Below, one piece after another: positions 26,767 to 35,100 of a stretch of 64,000 nt of DNA. A program made the position numbers and the translations under genes. The stretch lies in NCBI GenBank assembly GCA_907165065.1, contig OU015543.1:7877501-7941500 (forward strand), read 5' to 3'. The DNA comes from Caprimulgus europaeus (taxonomy: Eukaryota > Chordata > Aves > Caprimulgiformes > Caprimulgidae). The first letter of the stretch is position 1; each line of letters begins with the position of its first letter. Under the pieces are notes generated by a model, which was not told the DNA's origin, searched no databases, and saw only the letters and a program-made list of their open reading frames with translations.

Positions 26767-26772
26767 ATTAAA
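26767..26772 (+). terminator. TEX2: Possible proximal TEX2 poly(A) signal
   Basis: Common variant hexamer ATTAAA about 355 nt after the stop codon, followed within 20 nt by the TG/T-rich stretch GGTTGTTTGG, as expected of a downstream element. It may serve a short isoform. Confidence 0.4.
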
Positions 26773-28295
26773 GCATTGAAAGGTTGTTTGGCAGCAAAGG
26801 AGCTGCGTGCCAAATGGAAAAAATCCTAAATAAGGAATGAATTTATAGAACTGGAAGAATATTTTTCTTTCTCAGGCAGTTGGAGGTGTAGAATGAACTG
26901 TTTTATGTTCTTTCACTTCTGCAGTCAATAGCTTGTGTCAAGCAATTGAAATATGAAATGCTTTCAGGATCAAAGAATGTAAATTGGATGTATAGGTAAT
27001 ATTGCGATTCAATGCGGTATATACATATTACTTTTTTCATACAGAACTTGTGCTTTTTTTGGGAAGCAAGTAGCCATAAAACACACACAGCTATCAGTGA
27101 AGGTGGGACTGTCAAATTGTTGTAAATGAGGAGAGAAAAGTTAGTAAAGCCATGAGACCAAACCATAGGAAGCCGCCTTATAGTGAGGTACAATCACCTT
27201 GGTTCATTATTAATTCTGAATGTTTTTAAAAGACATGAGCACACAGATAAAATGTCAATACTGCACATTACCAGAAGTACTTAGTTACCTTACTGTGTAT
27301 AGAGCCTCTTGCTACAATGAAACACAGTTTTTTCTTATAGGAGCGTTTGTTGCTGTCTTTTCCATTGCACTGTGTTTACATGCAAAGCACGGGGACAAAT
27401 TCTCACTTTACAGCCATGCAAGTCCAGACATCAAATTGCTTGATGTTTGTGAAAACAGCTGTGAGTGAAAGATTTTGACTGCCATGCATTGGTTTTTTTT
27501 GAACTTTGTGGAATAGGAATTCAAGCTGACTATAAAGACTGTTTCTGCTAATTAATGGCCAAAACTAAGGGAGGGGGAACTGCCTTTTATTTCTATCTGG
27601 TATGAGTCAAGACTAAATGTATGCAGTAAATTCAATATTTGAACACTACATATCCACTGTTTTAACACATGTAGTATTTTTCTGATACTCGGTGTTGCCA
27701 ACTATTCACGGATGTCAGAAAGTGTTTTAGTTTACAGAGAAGGTAAGGTGAGTTTTGGCTCTCCTTTTATAACATGATTTGCTTTTTTTTAGGAGTAATT
27801 TTTTAAGGACTTTTTTGTATGTTGTGTTGTCACATTTGATGTAAATCAAAATTTCCATGTATAACTTGATGATTTGCCATCTGTAAATGAAGCTATTATA
27901 TTGAAGGTTTTTTAAACAGCACCTTGCCTGAAACATAAAAGAAACATAGAAGAAAACTAGCATTTAATATATTTTAAATTAATTCTATATTTGAACACCT
28001 ATTTTGGTTACCTTTAATTGAAATATTAGGTTATATTTGTTACCTGAACTCCTTGACCATTCCAGGCTGTGTATATTCTGGGGTTTGCTTTGATTATGTA
28101 GGCATTACTTGCCTTTCATGAAGTCTGCATGTCTTGTACGCAGGTCTTTTATATGATTTAATTTCTATGTGCAATAACTGAAGTCAAAGGACTAGATGCA
28201 CTAATGTGTGAACAGATTTAGACTTATTACACAAGATTGTCATATTGCACTTCATAAATCGTGGGTAACTACAATCTGCTTGCTTTGTTTTATTA

Positions 28296-28301
28296 AATAA
28301 A
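28296..28301 (+). terminator. TEX2: Poly(A) signal, probable distal TEX2
   Basis: AATAAA within TATTAAATAAATTTA, about 1.9 kb downstream of the TEX2 stop and followed by T-rich sequence. I found no other canonical hexamer between the stop codon and here. Confidence 0.6.
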
Positions 28302-28320
28302 TTTATCCCATGTCAATGAT

Positions 28321-29344
28321 TCAGTTAAAATTTATTTGTACATAGTGCTTAGCCACTATATTTGTTTCAAAAACTTAGAAAGGCAGCTTGTCAAGATGAC
28401 AGTATGCCATGTGCTTTTCAGATTTTTATATACCTGGTTGTACTTGGTGGTTATGGCATGTTTTTAGGGTTAACCAATGCTGATACTGTTCTAGCTCTAA
28501 AAGCTTAACATTGATTACTGGAGTGAAAAGAAACTAAATTCCACTGCAGCAGTTAATATTCATGTGAGGAACATGTTTTAAAAATGTTATTGTTTAACTT
28601 TACATCAGTGAATCTGTCATCAGTGTGGATACAGATGTCACTTTTATGTGCAGAAAAGAGGATGCATAACTGCAGCTAGTCTGCTTGCAGGACAGCTGTT
28701 AACAAGACAGAACATGGAGGCCCTTTAAATAGCTGCAGCTTCAATCACTGGAGTCAAACTCATTTTGTTTCACATTCTCTTTTGCTGTGTGCATGAAGAA
28801 CCCCCAACACTGCTCTCCACAGTACAGACAGGATGCAGTTTTGCTTAATAGCTAGCTCTCCATCACCCAGGTGCTTTTATTCCTGCAAGAGCAAGGCAGG
28901 AATCCAGGACTTTTGCCACTTCCTAGCTACATCCCCCTTTAAAAACTGAACTCTGGACTCCACCTCAGCTGTAGTCTGAAGTCCAGTTGAATCAACCGAC
29001 AGACCACAAATAACCTGGACCCCCTTTCACCCTCTCCCATCGCTACACGCCAAGTTCCTGAGCCTTTGGCCTCTCCTGGAGCAGGGAACCATCCCTGCAG
29101 CCATGGCCAACCCCCGCCCAGCTCCGGCGCCATTTTGCGGTGGGGCGGGAGGGAGATGCCGCTCAGACGAGCTGTCACTTGCTTTTAAAAGCGCCGCCCG
29201 GGTCGGGCCGAGCAGCCCCAGTTATGAGCAAGCGCTTCGCTCTAGCACTGCAGCCTGGCCAGCGGCGCCGCGGACAGGGCACCCGCCGGGTCAAAGGCAG
29301 TGCGGGGAACCAACCGACCCGCGCTCAAGAACCAGACGGACACG
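28321..29344. other. Intergenic DNA between TEX2 and the snoRNA host gene
   Basis: The first 0.75 kb is AT-rich and holds nothing I recognise. From about 29100 it turns GC- and CpG-rich, with GCGCCATTTTGCGG near 29127 (a YY1-type GCCATTTT site), a GC box GTGGGGCGGG near 29140, and the palindrome GCTTTTAAAAGC near 29181. This second CpG block lies just downstream of the minus-strand poly(A) signal and could be a promoter of its own. Confidence 0.6.
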
Positions 29345-29364
29345 TCTGACGGGGCGCACACAGC

Positions 29365-29370
29365 TTTATT
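29365..29370 (-). terminator. SNHG25: Poly(A) signal of the snoRNA host gene
   Basis: AATAAA on the minus strand in GGCAAATAAAGCTGTGTGCG, with a GT-rich downstream element immediately after. It defines a very short terminal exon. Confidence 0.75.
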
Positions 29371-29484
29371 TGCCAGGCCGCTCCTCGCCGCTCCCCACAC
29401 GGGCCCTGCAAAACACGGAGGGAAAAGGGGACGTTACATACACGGTTACACAGCACCCGCCCCGCGCGGCAGACAGCAGCCCGG

Positions 29485-29549
29485 GCGCTCAGCAGTAGGT
29501 TTGCTTCATGCGTGTCAGCAGTCTAACACGTGTCAGGAGACATCAGCGC
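29485..29549 (-). ncRNA. SNORD104: Box C/D snoRNA, SNORD104 orthologue (28S rRNA 2'-O-methylation guide)
   Basis: About 65 nt on the minus strand. In order: terminal stem GCGC, box C TGATGT (imperfect), a 21-nt spacer, box D' CTGA, 4 nt, box C' CATGAAG, an 11-nt spacer, box D CTGA, closing stem GCGC. The 13 nt CACGTGTTAGACT, one base upstream of D', are exactly complementary to AGTCTAACACGTG, a conserved 28S rRNA segment as I recall it. The fifth base upstream of D' is G and pairs with the C of AGTC, the position expected to be methylated. Human SNORD104 is assigned to a 28S cytidine (C1327), which agrees. It lies in the host-gene intron, as intron-processed snoRNAs do. Confidence 0.85.
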
Positions 29550-29649
29550 GGCCCGGCCCATCCCAGCCCGTCCATCCCCAAGCTCCAGCTACAGCCACTT
29601 ACCTTAGCCCGCCGCGCCGACAAATAGGCCGCGGTTTCCGCTCGCGGCC

Positions 29650-29656
29650 TTTTATA
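29650..29656 (-). promoter_or_regulatory. SNHG25: TATA box of the snoRNA host gene
   Basis: TATAAAA on the minus strand within TCTATAAAAGGCCGCG. It lies about 28 bp upstream of a CCTATTTG stretch that would suit a pyrimidine-type start, as in many snoRNA host genes. Confidence 0.7.
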
Positions 29657-29794
29657 GAGCGGCCGCCGGGACTCCGCCCCTCCTTGTCTCGCCCAATAGG
29701 ATTCAAACTCCAGAGCACTTGCTGACTCGGGTGCTGTTGCGCGCGAGGGTGGGCGGAGCTCCGGCCCCAGGGGCTGTGGGCACGAGGCGCCGAC
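29657..29794. promoter_or_regulatory. Candidate bidirectional CpG promoter
   Basis: GC-rich spacer between the minus-strand TATA box and a divergent plus-strand exon-like sequence. It contains a CCAAT box at 29693-29697 and GC boxes such as CTCCGCCCC near 29672 and GGGCGGAG near 29751. It is compact enough to serve both directions (inference). Confidence 0.55.
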
Positions 29795-29811
29795 ATGGCG
29801 GCGGGGCGGAG
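29795..29811 (+). other. Possible first exon end on plus strand (ATG plus splice donor), unassigned
   Basis: ATGGCGGCGGGGCGGAG followed at once by GTAAGG, a strong donor, on a CpG-rich background. It would encode M-A-A-G-R and then splice. No acceptor partner or recognised downstream exon is evident before ERN1. The same bases match a YY1 core (ATGGCGGC), common just inside housekeeping promoters, so the ATG may not be translated. It may be a divergent noncoding transcript or an upstream alternative ERN1 exon. Confidence 0.35.
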
Positions 29812-30261
29812 GTAAGGCTCTGAGGGAGCCTGGCTAGCCCCCGCACACCCGGCGTGCGGGGAGCTTTATTCGCCTTTTCAGGAACAATAGCACTTTTTGC
29901 TGTAGTATTTTTGTGGTAAGAAATAGGAGTTAGTGTTAAAAATGTGAAAGCTCAGGCTCCACTCGGACCCCAGAGCTGCCTGGCTCCGGGGTGGTTTCTG
30001 AGGAGGTGCCAGGCAGAGCTCGTCTTCCCGCCCCGGCTGGGGGCTGCCGCCTTAGCCCCTGTTTTTGACGTTTTTCCTATATCTGTGAAGCCATTGGGAG
30101 GCATTTGTGTCAAATAACTACAATTTGGCAGCGGCATAAGCAGTGTTTGTGCAACTGAAAAACTCCTACCTTAATGTAGCTTGGTATGAAATTCAGCTTA
30201 AGGCCAATAAAATCGTATGTAAAGCGATAATGATACCTAAATGCTTGCCAGCTGATTTTCA

Positions 30262-30716
30262 GACTCCTGGTTGGGAAGGGCAACGAAGCTGGTGAGGGAT
30301 CTAAAGCACAAGTGTGCTGAGGAGCAGCTGAGAGAACTGGGGTTGAGCCTGGAGAAAAGGAGGCTCAGGGGAGACCTTCTGGCTCTCTGCAACTCCCTGC
30401 AAGGAGGGTGAAGAGGTGGGGATGGGTCTGTTCAACCAAGGAACAAGTGACAGGACAAGAGGAAATGGCCTCAAGTTGTGCCAAGGGCAGTTGAGATTGG
30501 ATGTGAGGAAGAATTTCTTTGCTGAAAGGGTTCTCAGGCATTTTAAGGGGTTTCCCAGGGCAGTGGTGGAGTCCCCATCCCTGGAGGGATTGAAGAGTCG
30601 TGTAGACACAGTGCTGAGGGACATGGGTTACTTGGAGACTTGTCGGTGTGACGTTAATGGTTGAACTCGATGATCTTAAAGGTCTTTTCCAACCTAGGCA
30701 ATTCTGTGATTCTGTG
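30262..30716 (+). mobile_element. CR1 LINE fragment, 3' end
   Basis: Forward-orientation CR1. Hallmarks are GAGAAAAGGAGGCTCAGGGG, GACAAGAGGAAATGGCCTCA, AGATTGGATGTGAGGAAGAA, AACTCGATGATCTTAAAGGT and the terminal ATTCTGTGATTCTGTG repeat. It is 5'-truncated and carries no functional frame. Its 5' boundary is approximate. Confidence 0.92.
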
Positions 30717-31422
30717 CTCAACCGAGGGCTTCTTTCAAGGGGCAGATGGAGGCCGGTGGGAAGGGAGATGCTGCCATCCTGTGGTACCTGCAGTGCCCGG
30801 AGCCGGGAGCTGGCTGCAGGCAGTGGGGCAAAAAGCAATTCCCTGCTGCGTTCTCGGGGAGACCCTAATTCTTACACAACATCGTGTGTGCTTTTTACAC
30901 AGATAGCACTGGCCATGTTAACCGTCATTGGGTATGGTTACGAGGACTTTCTGTACCTGTGGTAGAGGTCTAGATGTGTTCCTCGTGTGTGGTATTGCCA
31001 TGGCACACACAAAGCAGCGAGGTAGATGGTCTGCTTGTTCTCAGATAGTCTGAATACTTAAAATCCGAGACCACGATAAAGAAACCTATCTGTCAGTACC
31101 ATAGAACTGAAATCTCAGTGTGGTTTGTAGCTCCAGGATATTTTTATGTATTCAAGCTTACAGGTTAGATCATGTTTCCTGCCCATATAATCAAAGACAC
31201 ACTTATTAAAAGAGGGAGCTGCCATAGCCAATCTGTTATGGTGCATATTTAGTACTTTGTGTGCTCTGCAGCTCCGTTAATGCTATCAGTATTAAAAAGC
31301 AAACAGTATGTTACAAGGACAAAGTGGCTTTGTTATATAAATAGACATCTAAAAGCTAGGCCTTTGCCAAGCAGTGCAAATTTGCTCTCCTCTCTTTAAA
31401 GCTTCTTCCATTTGATTCAATT

Positions 31423-31440
31423 TGTGTGTGTGTGTGTGTG
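31423..31440. repeat. (TG)9 microsatellite
   Basis: Nine uninterrupted TG units, about 700 bp upstream of the ERN1 start codon. Confidence 0.95.
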
Positions 31441-32001
31441 CTTATTTTTCTCTGTTCAGAGGAGCTTGAACCTGGTTTTTGGTTCAAAGAGGCATGTTCT
31501 TTGCTATTGCATTTATTGAAGGCATTGCAAGGCATAGCAGGGTCAACAGCAACTTTGTCAAAACAGGAGCTATGCCAGATAAATTTGACCTGATCTGCTT
31601 TGAGAGCAAAAAATCAATAGGGAAATTCTCCCAGGCAGCGCGGTGCTGGAGGAGGAGGCTATTTGTTAAGCCTGAATTTACCAACAAGGTTTATTAAAAG
31701 CAATTTTTAAGAAGCAGCAGCAGCAGCAGCCAGCTGTCACTGCACCCTGCGGTGTGAGATGTGCCAGGGGCCCTTGGCCAAGACCCCGCACAGGCCGCAG
31801 TTCAGCCCCGGCAGCAGAGCCGAGCCACGGGGCACCGCTGGCAGCGTCCGTGGCCCCGCACGATACCCGCAGCCCACAGGAGCCCCGGGAGGGAGGTGTC
31901 CCGGGCGTCCGCCGTTGACGCGGCCGCCGAAGGCCGAGCAGGCAGCGTTCCCCGAAGGCCGCGGCGGCCCGGGCAGTACCTGTGCACTGCCGGGGCTGCG
32001 C

Positions 32002-32008
32002 TGACGTC
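32002..32008 (+). promoter_or_regulatory. ERN1: TGACGTC (CRE/ATF-type) element upstream of ERN1
   Basis: TGACGTCG is one base from the unfolded-protein-response element core TGACGTGG and matches 7 bases of the CRE TGACGTCA. CREB/ATF or XBP1/ATF6 family proteins could bind. Functional use is inference. Confidence 0.4.
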
Positions 32009-32124
32009 GGTGTCCCGGGCCGCCCCGCCCCGCTGCGCGGGGAGCGCCGGACACACGGCACCCGGCAGCCAGCGCCGCGCGAGGGGAGCGGCCGGGCGCC
32101 CGCCGAACCCCGCGAGTGGCAGCC

Positions 32125-32193
32125 ATGAAGCCGCTCCGCTGCCTGCTCCTCAGACTGGGCGCGCTGCTGCTGCTACTCCCGCCCAGGCCCGCG
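32125..32193 (+). CDS. ERN1: ERN1 exon 1: start codon and signal peptide
   Basis: 23 codons beginning [20 protein letters not shown], a short basic start followed by a leucine-rich core, which is a typical ER signal peptide. The donor is GCG|GTAAGC. The ATG has a G at -3 and sits inside the CpG island. No in-frame upstream ATG was seen next to it. The signal sequence is expected to diverge between species, so assignment rests on its phase and position before exon 2. Confidence 0.88.
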
Positions 32194-35100
32194 GTAAGCG
32201 TGGCGCGGCCCGGGCTGAGCCTGCCTGCTGGGCCTGGAGGCGGAAGGGGACGGGGACAGCGGCGGTGCCCCGGCCGGGACAGCGGCGGTGCCCCGGCCCG
32301 GCCGCGGCGAGGGAGGGTGGGCACGGCTCGGTGAGGACCAGGGGAGGCCTCGCCCCGGGCAGGCCGGGTCCCCCGGCCGCAGGGAGGGGAGTCGGGGAGG
32401 GCGTACGGGCGCACGATCGGCTCCTATCGGGGCTTTGCCTAAAGTTTTCCGTCGGTGCCGGCAGCCTGCCGCGCCGGCCGGGTGTGCGGAGCCAGCGGGC
32501 TGCCCGTTGTGCTGTCCTTAACGCCGTGTGCCCATCTGTGTGCCCAGGGGTGAGGGGCTGCACTGTGCCCGCCTGGTCCCCGTCTGCAGCTCTGTTCCTG
32601 CTGCTGTGCTGTAACACCCTACCTGAACACAGAGCGTGTATAATAGTCCGTGAAATACAAAAATACAGTTAATTTCCCATAAAGTAATTGAAGAAAGTAG
32701 GACAAAGAAACTTTTGGAAGGTTAAATTGTGTAGGTGGATAGAGGAACTAGTGAGACATGCTAGAAGATTTTTGCTCTGTCCCTTCATAAACTCCTAAGT
32801 AAGGGGACTTGTTTTCTTTCTGAAAAAAAAACACAAAAAACACCAAAACCCATTGTATATATGTTGATATCAATATACCATCTTATGGCATTTCGATCAC
32901 TGTTTTCAGAGCAAAGATGTGCACTAACTGTATGGTTGGTTGGTATCCAAGAGACTACAGCTCTAAATTCAAAGGTGAAAACCAAAGTGCACAAGTCACT
33001 ACCCTACAAAACCTCTTAAGAAATAACCGGGTGGGTTATAAGGTATTGCGTGGAGCAATAAAAGCACAGGGAATAAATAAACTGGTGCAAAGCAGATGGA
33101 ATGCTGAGCAGATTATTTGTATGGAGGTAAGAATTTTAAACAGTGTACTTTAAAATGGGTGCTGTCTGCTCTGTGTGAACTGAGATGGAAAACTAAGTCT
33201 TCAAAAATTCAATTCTGAAAGGTGCTCCTCTTTGTAAAATCTCAGGGTCAAGAGACAATGAAAAGGCCAGCTGGCTTTTACTGTTTCCATTGTACTGAAG
33301 TGTAGCAGAGGAAAGTTTTAGGTTCTGTTATTTGATGGATTGTTCATTGTACCTGAAAATGCTGGTGAACCATATGGGGTTATAGCTCAGGTTAAGCAAA
33401 GCTGAGGCTTTGTTTTTCAGCTAGGATATAATGGCTCCACTCCTCCTATTTAAAATTAAACACATTTAGTAGTGAAGCTGCGTAAGGTACCTAGTGTTTT
33501 TACTTCATTAGGAAACAGGAGAAAATTAAATGCAGGCTGACAACAAAGATTACTTTAAAATCTTTATTGTAGAGTGCTAATGTCTTTGTCTTAGTCTGGA
33601 CTGAGATCTCTTCAGGGTCCTGACAGGTTTGGGGTTCAGATTTTGCAAGGAAAACACTGATTTGCAATTACTAAGCTGTGTATAATTTTACTTACATAGT
33701 CACAAAAACCTAGACTTGGGCCTTGGTAAAATTCAGCCCCTTTTTTCTCTAGATTTCTCTCTCTTGGGCTCCCTACCCCGCTGTCTTACCTCAGATCACA
33801 ATCTGATCTCATGTTCTCCATTTCTCTGTTTCTTGTCTCGGCTCTTACTCTAGTCTTTTTGCTCTGCCAGCTGTAGTCCGCACTGTGACTTCCAAGCTGA
33901 ATCTATTCCATGCTTCAGTTCCTTTCCAGAACTAGTTCTTATTTCTGTGGACTTAGTACTGGTCATCTCACCTTTGATTAACCCTTTTAACTGGGAAGGC
34001 TTATTTGGGACTGTTAATGTCACTTGAGTAATACATTCCTGTGAGAAAGACTAGCATACAATTCTTGGTATTGAGGTAACACAAAAACCATGAGATTGCC
34101 TAAAGGTTTGTGCAGATTGTGTTTTCTGTGGGTTTCTTTAAGGAGTACAGGTGATGATCTGCTGCTCTGTATTTTTGTTGTCTGATAAATGTACTCTGTG
34201 TTACTTTATATCTCCACTTTAATATTGTTTTCCTATGATTTATATTGTATGTTCGTACAAGGGCTTCCTTTCCTTTATAAGGTGAAATGCCGTTTCTTGT
34301 TATTTAGGTGTTACAGTGTATAGCTCTTGGAATTGCCCTAGCGATATATGGGTACACATTATAAAAGGGTGACATCTGAGATACAGCACTGACAGATGCA
34401 ATAGACCTGTCAGTAAATAAGCAGTCACCGTAAATATTATACAGTAATGATTTACAGCTCTCTGTACTTTGAAAAAAGCCCTTGTTTTTGTGAGCCATGG
34501 ACATTCCAAATTGTGCTTATTTTTCTTTTAATGTGGAGTTAGTGCAACTCAAAAATAACAACCTCTCTGGGATTAAACTGGTGTTTCGAACATGGGTCTG
34601 TTCCCTCCTGGAGCCTGTGGGACTGGTCTCAGTGCTGTTACATGGTGTGCGCAGGCAGCACATGCAGGCTGCTCCTGACCTGGGAAAAAACAGATGTCTT
34701 TTCTAATTTGTTCCTTATCTCAGCATGAGGTGTTTGGCCAGTTAACTGAGAGGCATAAAAACCTATGTGAGACAGCAGGAGGTTTTAAAGAGCCACCAAG
34801 ATGATGAAGGGAGTGGAGCATCTCCCTTATGAGGAAAGGCTGAGCGAGCTGGGCCTTTTTAGCTTGGAGAAGAGGAGGCTGAGGGGGGACCTTATTAATG
34901 TTTATAAATATATGAAGGGTGAGTGTCAGGTGGATGGAGCCAGGCTCTTCACAGTGATGTCCAATGATAGGACAAGGGGCAGTGGGTGTAAGCTGGAACA
35001 CAGGAGGTTCTGCTTAAACTTCAGAAGAAACTTCTTTACTGTGAGAGTAACAGAGCACTGGAACAGGCTGCCCAGGGGGGTTGTGGAGTCTCCTTCTCTG

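Larger units (their letters stand above)
26414..28320 (+). other. TEX2: TEX2 3' untranslated region (end approximate)
   Basis: About 1.9 kb of AT-rich sequence without a convincing reading frame runs from the TEX2 stop to a canonical AATAAA at 28296-28301. A variant ATTAAA at 26767-26772 would give a short, roughly 370-nt UTR. The true cleavage site or sites cannot be settled from sequence alone. Confidence 0.65.
29345..29628 (-). ncRNA. SNHG25: SNHG25-like snoRNA host gene, two exons
   Basis: Minus-strand gene between TEX2 and ERN1, oriented opposite to both, as in human where SNHG25 lies between the same two genes. A TATA box at 29650-29656 predicts initiation near 29628. Exon 1 is tiny (about 29603-29628) and ends CTAAG|GTAAGT. 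The 197-bp intron (29406-29602) carries a box C/D snoRNA and ends TTTTGCAG. Exon 2 (about 29345-29405) contains AATAAA at 29365-29370 followed by TG-rich sequence. No meaningful coding frame exists, consistent with a noncoding host. The transcription start and 3' end are estimates. The gene name rests on position, orientation and the snoRNA inside it. Confidence 0.8.
29812..31739. other. Intergenic DNA upstream of ERN1
   Basis: Contains the CR1 fragment at about 30262-30716, a (TG)9 microsatellite at 31423-31440, and a roughly 200-bp segment (31484-31697) without stops in one frame on each strand. No recognised gene. Confidence 0.7.
31740..32560 (+). promoter_or_regulatory. ERN1: ERN1 CpG island promoter, 5' UTR and exon 1
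   Basis: A sharply bounded GC- and CpG-rich block around ERN1 exon 1. It contains a GC box (CCCCGCCC, 32023-32030) and a TGACGTC element (32002-32008) about 120 bp upstream of the ATG. No TATA box is obvious, in keeping with dispersed CpG-island initiation. The 5' UTR start cannot be fixed from sequence. Confidence 0.75.

Noticed and set aside
29103..29725. 131- and 141-codon plus-strand frames over the snoRNA host locus
   Set aside because: They run across the host-gene TATA box, intron and snoRNA on the opposite strand and have CpG-island composition; no protein family features.
30301..30838. Minus-strand frames of 107 and 157 codons
   Set aside because: They are antisense to a CR1 3' fragment and extend only into adjoining GC-rich sequence.
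31737..32414. 225-codon minus-strand frame opposite ERN1 exon 1
   Set aside because: Same GC-rich composition effect; no recognisable domain and no supporting splice or promoter arrangement.
31761..32672. 303-codon plus-strand frame across the ERN1 CpG island
   Set aside because: It overlaps ERN1 exon 1 in another frame, is driven by lack of AT-rich stops in GC-rich DNA, has Arg/Pro/Gly/Ala-rich low-complexity content, and runs through the ERN1 donor into the intron.
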